The notes under the pieces were generated by a model. The model was not told where the DNA came from, searched no databases, and was given only the letters and a program-made list of their open reading frames with translations. A stretch of 64,000 nt of DNA. It comes from Mycobacterium sp. (GTDB taxonomy: Bacteria; Actinomycetota; Actinomycetes; Mycobacteriales; Mycobacteriaceae). This document shows positions 33,942 to 41,432 of this stretch, in pieces. The position numbers were made by a program, and so were the translations under genes. How positions within the stretch are numbered: the first letter of the stretch is position 1; the number at the start of each line of letters is the position of its first letter. The stretch covers positions 36,129-100,128 of the forward strand of contig NZ_PKEK01000063.1 of assembly GCF_002863225.1 (NCBI RefSeq), read 5' to 3'.

Positions 33942-36900
33942 CGATAGCCACCCGGACATCGTCGCCGATCTCGGTCGACTCGGCACCCGGCTCGCCGAAC
34001 TCGAAGCTGGTGGCCAGGATCTCCCCGGCGATCAGCTCGCGATGCGCGGTCGCCCACTCCAGTCGCCGCGCCGGCACCGACACCACCACGCGAATCCGGT
34101 CGGAGACGTCGAGGCCGGCGGATTTACGCAACTCCTGCAGTTCACGGATGCGGTCCTTGGCCCAGCCCTCGGCCTCGAGCTCCGGAGTGAGCGTGGCGTC
34201 CAGCACCACCAACCCGGCGCCACCCGGCAGCGGCGCGGTGTACTCGGGGTCGGCGGCGACCAACCGCGAGCTGTATTCCTCGGGACGCAGTACCGCCGGG
34301 CCGGCGGTCAGCGTGCCATCGGCATTGACGACGCTCTGGCCGGCCTTGACCGCTTTGATGGCGGCCTGCACGTCCTTACCCAATCGCGGCCCGGCAATCT
34401 TGGCGTTGACGGTCAGTTCGAAGCGGCCATAGCCGGCTATGTCGTCGGTGAGCTCGACGCTCTTGACATTCAGCTCGTCGGCGATCAGGTCCACGAACGG
34501 CGCTAGGAGGTCTGGATTATCGACCGCCACAGTCAGTTTCGGCAGCGGCAACCGTACTCGCAGCTTCTTGGCCTTCCGCAACGACGATGCCACCGAGCAG
34601 ACGTCCCGCACCTGGTCCATGGCGTCGACCAGCGTGGCGTCTCCCGGTAGTACGGCGGCCTCCGGCCAGTCCGACAGGTGCACCGAGCGCTGACCGGTGA
34701 TGCCGCGCCAGATGATCTCGGTTGTCATCGGCAGCAGCGGCGCCGCGAGCCTCGCGGTCACTTCGAGCACGGTGTGCAAAGTGTCGATGGCATCCGGGTC
34801 CTCGTCCCAGAACCGTGATCGCGACCGTCGCACATACCAGTTCGTCAGTGCCTCGGTGAACTGCCGCAGCTGTTCGCAGGCTCCGGAGATGTCGCAACCA
34901 TCCAGCGACACGGTCAGGTCGTCACGCAACACGGTGAGTTTGGCCAGGATGTAGCGGTCCAGCACATGCTTCGAATCAGTGCGCCAGGTACCGACTTTCG
35001 GCGCGTAGAGAGCCAAGAAACTGTAGGCGTTCCAGAACGGCAACAGAACCTGGCGCACCCCGTCACGGATCCCCTGCTCGGTGACGATGAGGTTGCCGCC
35101 GCGCAGGATCGGCGAAGCCATCAGGAACCAGCGCATGGCGTCGGAACCGTCGCGGTCGAAGACCTCGCTGACATCGGGATAGTTGCGCAGCGACTTGCTC
35201 ATCTTCTGGCCGTCGCTGCCCAGCACAATCCCGTGCGCCACACAGGCTTTGAATGCCGGCCGGTCGAACAGCGCGGTGGCCAGCACGTGCAGGGTGTAGA
35301 ACCAGCCGCGGGTCTGCCCGATGTACTCGACGATGAAGTCACCCGGGTAGTGAGTGTCGAACCAGTCGCGGTTTTCGAACGGGTAATGCACTTGGGCATA
35401 GGGCATCGAGCCGGAGTCGAACCAGACGTCGAACACGTCCGGGATGCGACGCATGGTCGACCGCCCCGACGGATCGTCGGGATTGGGCCGGGTCAGCTCG
35501 TCGATGTAGGGCCGGTGCAGATTGTCCGGCCGGGTGCCGAAGTCGCGCTCCAGGTCGTCGAGACTTCCGTAGACGTCGATCCGAGGGTAGTCCGGATCGT
35601 CGGAAACCCACACCGGAATCGGGGTGCCCCAGTAGCGGTTTCGCGAGATCGACCAGTCGCGGGCTCCTTGCAGCCACTTGCCGAATTGGCCGTCTTTGAC
35701 GTGTTCCGGGTACCAGGTGATCTGCTGATTGAGCTCGACCATCCGGTCGCGGAATTCGGTGACTTTGATGAACCACGACGACACCGCCCGGTAGATCAGC
35801 GGATTGCGACAGCGCCAGCAGTGCGGGTAGGGGTGGTCGTAGGTTTCCTGGCGGATCAACACCGCACCGTTGGCCGCGGCCGGGCCGGTACGGTTCTTGA
35901 GGTCCTTGATGATCTTCGGATTGGCGTCGAAGACGTGCTGCCCTCGATAATCCGGCACGGTGGCGTCGAATCGGCCTTTGGCATCGACGGGCGTCACCGG
36001 CACAATGCCGACTCGGTCGGCGGTCGCCTTGTCGTCCTCACCGTAGGCCGGTGCCAGGTGGACGATCCCGGTGCCGTCGTCGGTGGTGACGAAGTCGGCT
36101 TGCAACACTTGAAATGCGTTGGACGAGTCCATGAAATACGGAAACGGCGGACGGTACCGGGTGCCGACCAACTCGCTGCCCTGATAGCTGCCCAGCAACT
36201 CTGGGTCTTCGCCGAATTCTCTTGCGTAGGAAGCTAATCGGGCCTCGGCAAGGATGACGCGTTGTTCGCCGGCCCGGACTTGTACGTAGCTGACATCGGG
36301 GTTGACGGCGACCGCCTGATTGGACGGCAGGGTCCACGGCGTCGTCGTCCACACCAACAGGTGCGCGCCCGCCAGATCTCCCTCGGTCACGGCGAACCCG
36401 ACCGTGAGGGCCGGATCCTGCCGGTTCTGGTAGACGTCGTCGTCCATCCGCAGCTCGTGATTGGACAGTGGAGTTTCGTCGCGCCAGCAATAAGGCAGCA
36501 CCCGGTAACCCTCGTAGGCCAATCCCTTGTCCCACAGCTGCTTGAACGCCCAGATCACCGACTCCATGTAGGGCAGGTCGAGCGTCTTGTAGTCGTTGTC
36601 GAAGTCGACCCAGCGGGCCTGGCGGGTCACGTAGGAACGCCACTCATCGGTGTAGCGCAACACCGATTCGCGGCATGCGTCGTTGAAAGCGGCGATACCC
36701 ATCGCATCGATCTGCGATTTGTCGGTGATGCCTAGTTGCCGCTCGACCTCGAGTTCAGCCGGCAGCCCGTGAGTGTCCCAGCCGAAACGGCGCTCGACCT
36801 TGTAGCCGCGCATGGTGCGATACCGCGGGACGATGTCCTTGACGTAGCCGGTCAGCAGATGCCCGTAGTGCGGAAGCCCGTTGGCGAATGGCGGACCGTC

Positions 36901-37047
36901 GTAGAACACGTACTCAGGAGCATCCGCGCGGCGATCGATGCTGGCGTGGAAGGTGTCATCGCCCGCCCAGTAGTCGAGGACCTCGAGTTCCAGCGACGGC
37001 AAGTCGGGTGCGCCGCCGGCGGGCTTGGGATAGGAGCTTTCGGTCAC
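33931..37047 (-). CDS. ileS: Isoleucyl-tRNA synthetase
   Basis: A 1038-residue class Ia synthetase. The HIGH-type motif is Pro-His-Tyr-Gly-His near residue 57, the CP1 editing domain lies in the middle (Thr-Thr-Thr-Pro-Trp-Thr-Leu-Pro-Ser-Asn), and Gln-Lys-Met-Ser-Lys-Ser-Leu near residue 608. The C-terminal anticodon-binding region is long, as in the eukaryote-like type used by mycobacteria. GTG 37047 matches the family start (Val-Thr-Glu-Ser-Ser-Tyr-Pro-Lys) and lies 10 bases after the GGAG of the T-box leader. Expression should rise when uncharged tRNA-Ile accumulates. Confidence 0.97.
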   Translation of the reverse strand: MTESSYPKPAGGAPDLPSLELEVLDYWAGDDTFHASIDRRADAPEYVFYDGPPFANGLPHYGHLLTGYVKDIVPRYRTMRGYKVERRFGWDTHGLPAELEVERQLGITDKSQIDAMGIAAFNDACRESVLRYTDEWRSYVTRQARWVDFDNDYKTLDLPYMESVIWAFKQLWDKGLAYEGYRVLPYCWRDETPLSNHELRMDDDVYQNRQDPALTVGFAVTEGDLAGAHLLVWTTTPWTLPSNQAVAVNPDVSYVQVRAGEQRVILAEARLASYAREFGEDPELLGSYQGSELVGTRYRPPFPYFMDSSNAFQVLQADFVTTDDGTGIVHLAPAYGEDDKATADRVGIVPVTPVDAKGRFDATVPDYRGQHVFDANPKIIKDLKNRTGPAAANGAVLIRQETYDHPYPHCWRCRNPLIYRAVSSWFIKVTEFRDRMVELNQQITWYPEHVKDGQFGKWLQGARDWSISRNRYWGTPIPVWVSDDPDYPRIDVYGSLDDLERDFGTRPDNLHRPYIDELTRPNPDDPSGRSTMRRIPDVFDVWFDSGSMPYAQVHYPFENRDWFDTHYPGDFIVEYIGQTRGWFYTLHVLATALFDRPAFKACVAHGIVLGSDGQKMSKSLRNYPDVSEVFDRDGSDAMRWFLMASPILRGGNLIVTEQGIRDGVRQVLLPFWNAYSFLALYAPKVGTWRTDSKHVLDRYILAKLTVLRDDLTVSLDGCDISGACEQLRQFTEALTNWYVRRSRSRFWDEDPDAIDTLHTVLEVTARLAAPLLPMTTEIIWRGITGQRSVHLSDWPEAAVLPGDATLVDAMDQVRDVCSVASSLRKAKKLRVRLPLPKLTVAVDNPDLLAPFVDLIADELNVKSVELTDDIAGYGRFELTVNAKIAGPRLGKDVQAAIKAVKAGQSVVNADGTLTAGPAVLRPEEYSSRLVAADPEYTAPLPGGAGLVVLDATLTPELEAEGWAKDRIRELQELRKSAGLDVSDRIRVVVSVPARRLEWATAHRELIAGEILATSFEFGEPGAESTEIGDDVRVAIAKS

Positions 37048-37052
37048 TGCGG

Positions 37053-37274
37053 GTCGTCTCCATGTGCCGTTGTCAGGCACGGGGACGACGAAGTGCTGTG
37101 TGCACCAGCGCCGCGGTACCACCCCGCTTGCCACACCTGGGGTGTGGCCGCTCATCATTCGGCTGTGACGGGCCGACCCGTTCGGTTCTACTGAGCCGGC
37201 GAAACCGCAGGTGCAGGCTGTTCTTCCGAAGGCTCCCCGGTGATAGCCGGATCAATGCCGCGGATTGATTCTAC
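37053..37274 (-). promoter_or_regulatory. T-box leader of ileS (translational type)
   Basis: On the minus strand, the T-box sequence GGTGGTACCGCGG is at 37123-37111. Upstream, the stem I region has an ATC specifier triplet (37244-37242) inside GGCTATCACCGGGGAGCC, matching tRNA-Ile anticodon GAU. Downstream, GTCGTC (37089-37084) can pair with GACGAC (37058-37053), with an inner GTGCC/GGCAC stem. This would hide the GGAG ribosome-binding site at 37061-37058. Mycobacterial ileS T-boxes of this kind are known to act on translation. Confidence 0.93.
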
Positions 37275-37305
37275 GGCCGGGCGCAAGCCGGGTGGTGGCG
37301 ACCCG

Positions 37306-38112
37306 TCAGCTCTTGAAATAGACGATCTGATACGTGCTGGCCAGTAGCTGACCGTCGCGGCTCCACAGCTGCGCATTCTGGTCGAAGAACCCGCGGTCGA
37401 AGCGGTCCGCGCGGGCCGTCGCCAGGATGTAGTCGCCGCCGAGCGCGTCGAGGTGATGGCCGTCGGCGTGAAAGTAGGTGGTCATCGAGATCGTGCCGGC
37501 CGGGACGACACCGCGGCGCAAATACACTCGCGGAAAGAAGATGTCGGACAACGCGGCGAGCGCGGGAAAGTCGATCTCGCGCCGTTCGGCGTCGCGCACC
37601 CACAGTGTGGTGGTCGACGACGAGCCGGTCTCTACCGCGCCGCCGGAGAACGAGCCTTCAGCGAACCGCATGTCGTACAAGCCAATCCAGGCCGGCAGGT
37701 TCTCCCGACTGCTGCGCTCGATCTGCTCCGGGGGCGGCGCGTCCGGGGGCACCGCCTGGGTGTCCGACCAGGTGTCGCGGCGGATACCGAAGATGGCCGT
37801 CGCCGTCGTCGCGACCACGCCGTTCTGGCTGAGCTCCAGGATCCAGTGCTGATTGGTGCGATTGGTGCGAGCGGCTCGACGAGAGATCTCGAATTCTCCG
37901 TCGGCAATCGGTGCGGCGAAATTCACTGTCAGCGCGACGGGCTCACCGAGTCGATCGGGATGCGACTCGATGGCCCTCAGCAACACCGCGGCCGTGACAC
38001 CACCGAACGGTCCCACCATGTTCGCCCACTCCGGCCGCGTCCTGCCCCGCACGACGTCGGCACTCACCTCGTCGAGCTCGAGCGCGCGGTCAAGCGCGTG
38101 CAATTCGGCCAC
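37306..38112 (-). CDS. Acyl-CoA thioesterase (TesB-like double hot-dog)
   Basis: A 268-residue protein with two hot-dog halves. The first has Trp-Ala-Asn-Met-Val-Gly-Pro-Phe-Gly-Gly-Val-Thr-Ala-Ala-Val-Leu-Leu-Arg-Ala, the standard helix of the fold. The second has Asp-Phe-Pro-Ala-Leu-Ala-Ala-Leu-Ser-Asp-Ile-Phe-Phe-Pro-Arg-Val-Tyr with a central Asp. It probably hydrolyses acyl-CoA. It lies upstream of the ileS T-box on the same strand. The start is GTG 38112. Confidence 0.83.
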   Translation of the reverse strand: MAELHALDRALELDEVSADVVRGRTRPEWANMVGPFGGVTAAVLLRAIESHPDRLGEPVALTVNFAAPIADGEFEISRRAARTNRTNQHWILELSQNGVVATTATAIFGIRRDTWSDTQAVPPDAPPPEQIERSSRENLPAWIGLYDMRFAEGSFSGGAVETGSSSTTTLWVRDAERREIDFPALAALSDIFFPRVYLRRGVVPAGTISMTTYFHADGHHLDALGGDYILATARADRFDRGFFDQNAQLWSRDGQLLASTYQIVYFKS

Positions 38113-38224
38113 TGATCCGGAGTCTCCTGAGTTCGACTCTGCTACAGCAGGGTTCGCTAGGTCGTCGATTCTGCACGGAAGCTTACATCTGGCTCGACCA
38201 TCCTCGAGACAGGGCGTTGACCGT

Positions 38225-38230
38225 TACACT
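38225..38230 (+). promoter_or_regulatory. -10 element of the lipase gene, leaderless spacing
   Basis: TACACT ends 6 bases before the GTG at 38237, placing the expected transcript start at or beside the start codon. No ribosome-binding site is visible. Confidence 0.45.
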
Positions 38231-38236
38231 GCGGCG

Positions 38237-39001
38237 GTGGCGTTCGATCCGGTTTTCGCCCGTGACGTGGTGCTGGCGCTGGCGCAGGCCGCGTACGCCG
38301 TGATGGACGGGACCCCCGCCAACCTGCCGGCCGGTTACATCCAGACCAGTCTGATCCAGGCCGATGCCGTGGCCCTCAACACGCTGACATATCCGCATCC
38401 CGCGGTGGCGGCGATGACCAAGGACTCGGACATCTTCGGTCTGATGGGGCGTAATCCGTCCAGCCGCACCGCATTTCTGGCGTTTCGCGGGACATCCGAC
38501 CTGGCCGAGTGGGTGGCCGATATCAATGCTTTCCGCCAGGACTACCGCCCGATCAGCGGCTTCGGCCAGGTGCACACCGGTTTTCAGGACGTCTACGAGC
38601 TGGTCCGCACCAATATCGCCGCTGAGCTGGCGGCCACCACAGCCGGATGCGATCACATCCTGCTGACCGGCCACAGCCTCGGCGCAGCACTTGCCGTCCT
38701 CGCGGCGCCAGATATCGCCCGCGCCATGCCGCCGAACACCATTGAGCCCCGGCTCATTACGTTCGCCGGCCCTAAAACCGGGTCAGGCGACTTTGCGGCG
38801 AGCTTCAATGCGGTCATCGAAAGCTGTTACCGAGTGGTGAATTTCCTGGACCTCGTTCCCTACCTACCGCCGGGTGCGTACGTGCATGTGGGGTCGCAAA
38901 TCTCGGTGGACAGTGGTGGGCCGCCGCTGTCGATTTCGTGGCGACACGGGCTTGCCGCCTACCGGGACGGGCTGTCCGGCCTCGTCGCGGCTGCGCAGTA
39001 A
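38237..39001 (+). CDS. Class 3 lipase-family protein
   Basis: A 254-residue alpha/beta hydrolase. The nucleophile elbow is Thr-Gly-His-Ser-Leu-Gly-Ala-Ala-Leu near residue 146, Phe-Arg-Gly-Thr is the oxyanion-side motif, and Asp-Leu-Val-Pro-Tyr-Leu-Pro-Pro carries the likely catalytic Asp. A late His (Trp-Arg-His-Gly-Leu-Ala-Ala-Tyr) completes the triad. This is the fungal-type lipase (class 3) pattern. No signal peptide is seen, so it is probably cytoplasmic or leaderless-secreted. GTG 38237 is chosen for its position right behind a -10 element; the substrate is unknown. Confidence 0.87.
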   Translation: MAFDPVFARDVVLALAQAAYAVMDGTPANLPAGYIQTSLIQADAVALNTLTYPHPAVAAMTKDSDIFGLMGRNPSSRTAFLAFRGTSDLAEWVADINAFRQDYRPISGFGQVHTGFQDVYELVRTNIAAELAATTAGCDHILLTGHSLGAALAVLAAPDIARAMPPNTIEPRLITFAGPKTGSGDFAASFNAVIESCYRVVNFLDLVPYLPPGAYVHVGSQISVDSGGPPLSISWRHGLAAYRDGLSGLVAAAQ

Positions 39002-39008
39002 CGCAAAA

Positions 39009-39051
39009 CTCCCGGTACCGAAAGCTGTTGCAGCACTTCGACTACCGGGAG
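39009..39051. terminator. Hairpin between convergent lipase and 71-codon genes
   Basis: A perfect 9-bp inverted repeat, CTCCCGGTA (39009-39017) and TACCGGGAG (39043-39051), with a 25-base loop lies between two convergent stop codons. There is no T-run on either side, so a terminator role is only suggested by position. Confidence 0.4.
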
Positions 39052-39063
39052 ATCGCGAACTGT

Positions 39064-39279
39064 TCAGGCGCCTACTTCGATGACTCCAGCGCGCCACAAT
39101 GCTGCGTAGAGCTGGCGCAGCGGAACGCACAGCAGTCGTGCAGCGCCCTCGACCAGCGGGTCCCCGCTCGTCGGGCCCGGACGCTTGGCGGTCTTCGGCG
39201 CCGGCATCGGGTCGGCCACCACCCGGAGCTGGGGCGCGGACGTCGCCGTCGTTACTTCGTCGTACAGTGCAGCGGTCAT
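39064..39279 (-). CDS. Small conserved mycobacterial protein behind an M-box (Rv1535-like)
   Basis: A 71-residue protein of unknown function. The N-terminal half is low complexity with Pro, Ala and Lys (Pro-Ala-Pro-Lys-Thr-Ala-Lys-Arg-Pro-Gly-Pro). The C-terminal half is an amphipathic segment, Ala-Ala-Arg-Leu-Leu-Cys-Val-Pro-Leu-Arg-Gln-Leu-Tyr-Ala-Ala-Leu-Trp-Arg-Ala-Gly, that could associate with a membrane. The start ATG 39279 has an ideal AGGAGG five bases upstream. In M. tuberculosis the corresponding position (Rv1535) is also behind a magnesium M-box, which supports the match and a role in Mg2+ stress. Confidence 0.8.
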   Translation of the reverse strand: MTAALYDEVTTATSAPQLRVVADPMPAPKTAKRPGPTSGDPLVEGAARLLCVPLRQLYAALWRAGVIEVGA

Positions 39280-39405
39280 GATCGCCTCCTAAGCAAAATT
39301 CAAACGGGCACAACGGGATTCGGTGTCCGTCCGAAACGGCGTCGACGCAGATGTGCGCTGGACCGCTGGTGCGATGAGGCGAGGTGCGAGATGAGCGGAG
39401 ATGGC

Positions 39406-39483
39406 TCAGCTGGAGGCAGCGCGCCGCAGGCCGGTTCGGGACGAAACGTCCGGATATCGACTCGGACTAGAACTGGAACTCAC
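39406..39483 (-). CDS. Candidate 25-codon upstream ORF in the M-box leader
   Basis: GTG start at 39483, preceded by a near-perfect Shine-Dalgarno AGGAGGTGA (39499-39491) with 7 bases between. The frame runs 25 codons, Ser-rich at its start (five serines in the first six residues) and Arg-rich near its end, to TGA at 39408-39406. It lies between the M-box aptamer and the 71-codon gene. Such a well-placed ribosome-binding site in a leader suggests real translation, possibly as part of the switch, but no homologue is known to me. Confidence 0.5.
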   Translation of the reverse strand: MSSSSSPSRYPDVSSRTGLRRAASS

Positions 39484-39582
39484 GCGTCCCTCACCTCCTC
39501 GCGTCGCAGCACGTGCGGAATATCGCACACTTCAGGCGCAAGCAGGAATACAGATGCCGACCTCAATCAAGTCGGTCCGCAC

Positions 39583-39745
39583 CCCACTCGTCAGAGTTTC
39601 GGCACTACACGGCGTATCCGGGAAACCCTGGAAGCCACTTGGGCTCAACCCTTAAGCCGGGAGGAGCTGTCCTGACCCTGGGCGTCTCTCGACGTTCGGG
39701 GTCAGTGGCCTGTATCCGTGTAGACGCCTCACCTAACGAGGTGCT
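39583..39745 (-). promoter_or_regulatory. ykoK/M-box magnesium riboswitch aptamer
   Basis: On the minus strand the M-box conserved blocks appear in order: CTCGTTAGGTGAGGC (39740-39726), GGATACAGGCCACTGACCC, GAGACGCCCAGGGTC, and the 3' block GATACGCCGTGTAGTGCC followed by GAAACTCTGACGA. These match the Bacillus mgtE-type M-box, from memory, in both sequence and order. High Mg2+ should compact the aptamer and lower downstream expression. No T-run terminator is seen before the gene, so control may be Rho-dependent or translational. Confidence 0.9.
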
Positions 39746-39844
39746 TACCCGGTCGATGATGCCCCAACATTCGGCTCGGGTCAATTCGCCGCGCCGATCC
39801 CGCTGACCTGCCGTAATGCATTCGTGACCGAGGTCCGGCCAGAC

Positions 39845-40486
39845 TCAGCCCACCCTGGGCCGCAATCCGTTGAGGGCGAAGGAGACGACGATGTCGGCAA
39901 CGTCGGCAGAGCTGACCCCGTCGTCGGTGGTCAGGCGGCGATGGGCGAGCTGGCCGATCAGCGCGGCCAGACTGAAGGCGAGCATCCGCGGCGGCGCGCT
40001 GATCACGGTTCCGAGCTCCTGGGCGACAATCATGTGCTTCTCGATGTCGTCGATGAAGCGCTCGTAGATGCTGCCGAGGTGCTTTTCGAATTGATCGCCC
40101 AGCGCGTACGCGTCGCGCAACAAGAGCTTGGTGACGGCCTTGTCGGCCTCGAAGAACTCCAAGATTGCCTGCACGGTGATGCGAAGAGGCTCCCAATCTC
40201 GGTCGGGATGCGCGCTCGCTGCGGCGATGGCCGCGGCGATGTGTTCACGAAGTGCATCACCCTCCGCAGCCATCAGCGCATGGAATAGCTCGTCCTTGGA
40301 GTCGAAGTACCAGTAGACCGACCCGTAGGCCATGTCGGCTTCTTTGGCGATGTGAGAGATCGTCGTCGCGTGAAAACCGTTGCGCGCAAAGACTTTCTTA
40401 GCCGCCGCCATGATCTCCACGCGCCGCCTGGACTTGTCTTCCTTACTGATCGCACGGCGCTTGCGCGTCCTCGCGTCTTCCGTCAT
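39845..40486 (-). CDS. TetR-family transcriptional regulator (Rv1534-like)
   Basis: A 213-residue regulator. The N-terminal TetR DNA-binding domain contains Ile-Met-Ala-Ala-Ala-Lys-Lys-Val-Phe-Ala-Arg-Asn-Gly-Phe, Thr-Thr-Ile-Ser-His-Ile-Ala-Lys-Glu-Ala and Gly-Ser-Val-Tyr-Trp-Tyr-Phe-Asp-Ser-Lys-Asp-Glu-Leu-Phe. The C-terminal ligand/dimer domain is helical and resembles the acyl-CoA-responsive subgroups. ATG 40486 is chosen, since the residues upstream are non-family. Two minus-strand promoters lie upstream, one with an 18-bp palindrome in its spacer, which suggests autorepression and possible control of the divergent glycolipid locus. Confidence 0.9.
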   Translation of the reverse strand: MTEDARTRKRRAISKEDKSRRRVEIMAAAKKVFARNGFHATTISHIAKEADMAYGSVYWYFDSKDELFHALMAAEGDALREHIAAAIAAASAHPDRDWEPLRITVQAILEFFEADKAVTKLLLRDAYALGDQFEKHLGSIYERFIDDIEKHMIVAQELGTVISAPPRMLAFSLAALIGQLAHRRLTTDDGVSSADVADIVVSFALNGLRPRVG

Positions 40487-40714
40487 CGGACACCCGCCTT
40501 GCGCGGACGCGCCGCGAGAGCGACGGACGCGACCGTGGTGGCGCTCGTGGGCCGGTGGATCGCCGGCCGGCCGCTCACCAGACCGACTGTCGGCGACGTA
40601 CTCACCGATACATCCACGTCCCATCCGACGGACCATGGGGCGCGGCAGGGGCCGAGGGCGCGGTACAGGAGCTTCTCGCCGAGCATTTCGACCACCTTTG
40701 TTTGCATCTCAACG

Positions 40715-40743
40715 ACGCTACGAATTACTGATTCGGGTGTCAA
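40715..40743 (-). promoter_or_regulatory. Housekeeping-type promoter P2 toward tetR
   Basis: On the minus strand, TTGACA (40743-40738), a 17-base spacer and TAGCGT (40720-40715). Transcription would start near 40708 and run into the TetR gene with a leader of about 220 bases. Confidence 0.55.
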
Positions 40744-40787
40744 TATGTCACTCATTAAAACTGATTGATATGTCAATCGTGGGTCGG

Positions 40788-40816
40788 ATTTATTAACTGA
40801 CTGATCAGTCAGTCAA
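40788..40816 (-). promoter_or_regulatory. Promoter P1 toward tetR with an 18-bp palindromic operator in its spacer
   Basis: On the minus strand, TTGACT (40816-40811), 17 bases, ATAAAT (40793-40788). The perfect palindrome ACTGACTGATCAGTCAGT occupies 40796-40813, covering the spacer and the edge of the -35. A second inverted repeat GATTGATATGTCAATC lies just downstream at 40763-40778. This layout is typical of TetR self-repression. Confidence 0.6.
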
Positions 40817-41283
40817 ATGCCGGCGGGGGCACCGACGGCACGGCGGATGCGCTTACAACAGCGAGCCCGAAAAAGCAACGACTAAAACTCAGCATGGCGC
40901 CGAAAAGCGAGCGAACCCCGCCAGCTGCTGAACCACTCCTGAGAAACGGTTAAAACGTTGTTAAACAACCGTCAGTGCAGTTGACGGCGCCCGCGCCGTT
41001 GATCACGATAAGGTAACGATTCGCCTCGCGGACCCCGGCACTAGATGGGTGTCGAATAACGTCTCTACCTCAGAAAGCCTTCTGACGTGCAAAAAAGCCG
41101 CGTCATTGGCGATCCGACAGACTCCAGGCCGATCTTGAGCCCTGCAGCACCCGGGGCCGGGCAAACACCGACCGTCTACCTCGGTGGCGTATCGCCCTGC
41201 CTGGAAAAGGGGGGGAAATGACTGCGTCTTCAGTGATTGTCCGCCGTTCGGCCGACAATCAATTTTCGGAGCATTCGCTCACA

Positions 41284-41316
41284 ATTGGCAAAGTAGTGAC
41301 AACTTCAGTTGCCAAT
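41284..41316. repeat. Nested inverted repeat upstream of the first PKS gene
   Basis: ATTGGCAA (41284-41291) and TTGCCAAT (41309-41316) are perfect complements separated by 17 bases. Inside the gap lies a second inverted repeat, CAACT-TC-AGTTG. It is 117 bases before the PKS start and could be an operator or a leader hairpin. Confidence 0.45.
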
Positions 41317-41432
41317 ATTCCGATCGCGTGTTGGCGCGCTGGGGTGTAGATTTCTGCGATCGAGTCGCGCTTTTCCACTCGGGCAGTAACTCGCTTAGTC
41401 GCGTAGTGCTTTGCGTATAGAAAGAGGGCGAA

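Larger units (their letters stand above)
40487..41432. other. 946-bp regulatory region between tetR and the glycolipid locus
   Basis: I see no convincing gene here. From 40700 to 40830 the sequence is AT-rich against a high-GC background and holds the tetR promoters and palindromes. At 40950-40980 there are GTTAAAAC and GTTGT-TAA-ACAAC repeats. At 41284-41316 there is an 8-bp inverted repeat around an inner one. A minus-strand frame of 83-97 codons ending over the tetR start (40483) and a plus-strand 78-codon frame (41184-41420) are possible but unsupported. AT-rich islands of this kind are often bound by Lsr2 in mycobacteria (inference). Confidence 0.6.

Noticed and set aside
39401..39655. 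84-codon plus-strand frame antisense to the M-box leader; its start (GGCTCAGCTGG) also looks faintly like a tRNA D-arm
   Set aside because: It lies opposite a well-supported riboswitch, shows no protein family, and no cloverleaf or anticodon arm can be built around the D-arm-like bases.
40483..40776. Minus-strand frame of up to 97 codons ending over the tetR ATG (ATGA overlap)
   Set aside because: The second half is Arg/Pro/Ala-rich like random high-GC frames, the starts lack ribosome-binding sites, and promoter P2 begins inside it. I could not support it as a gene.
41184..41420. 78-codon plus-strand frame just before the first PKS
   Set aside because: Unusual composition (Cys- and Ser-rich), no recognisable family and it overlaps the inverted repeats; more likely leader sequence.
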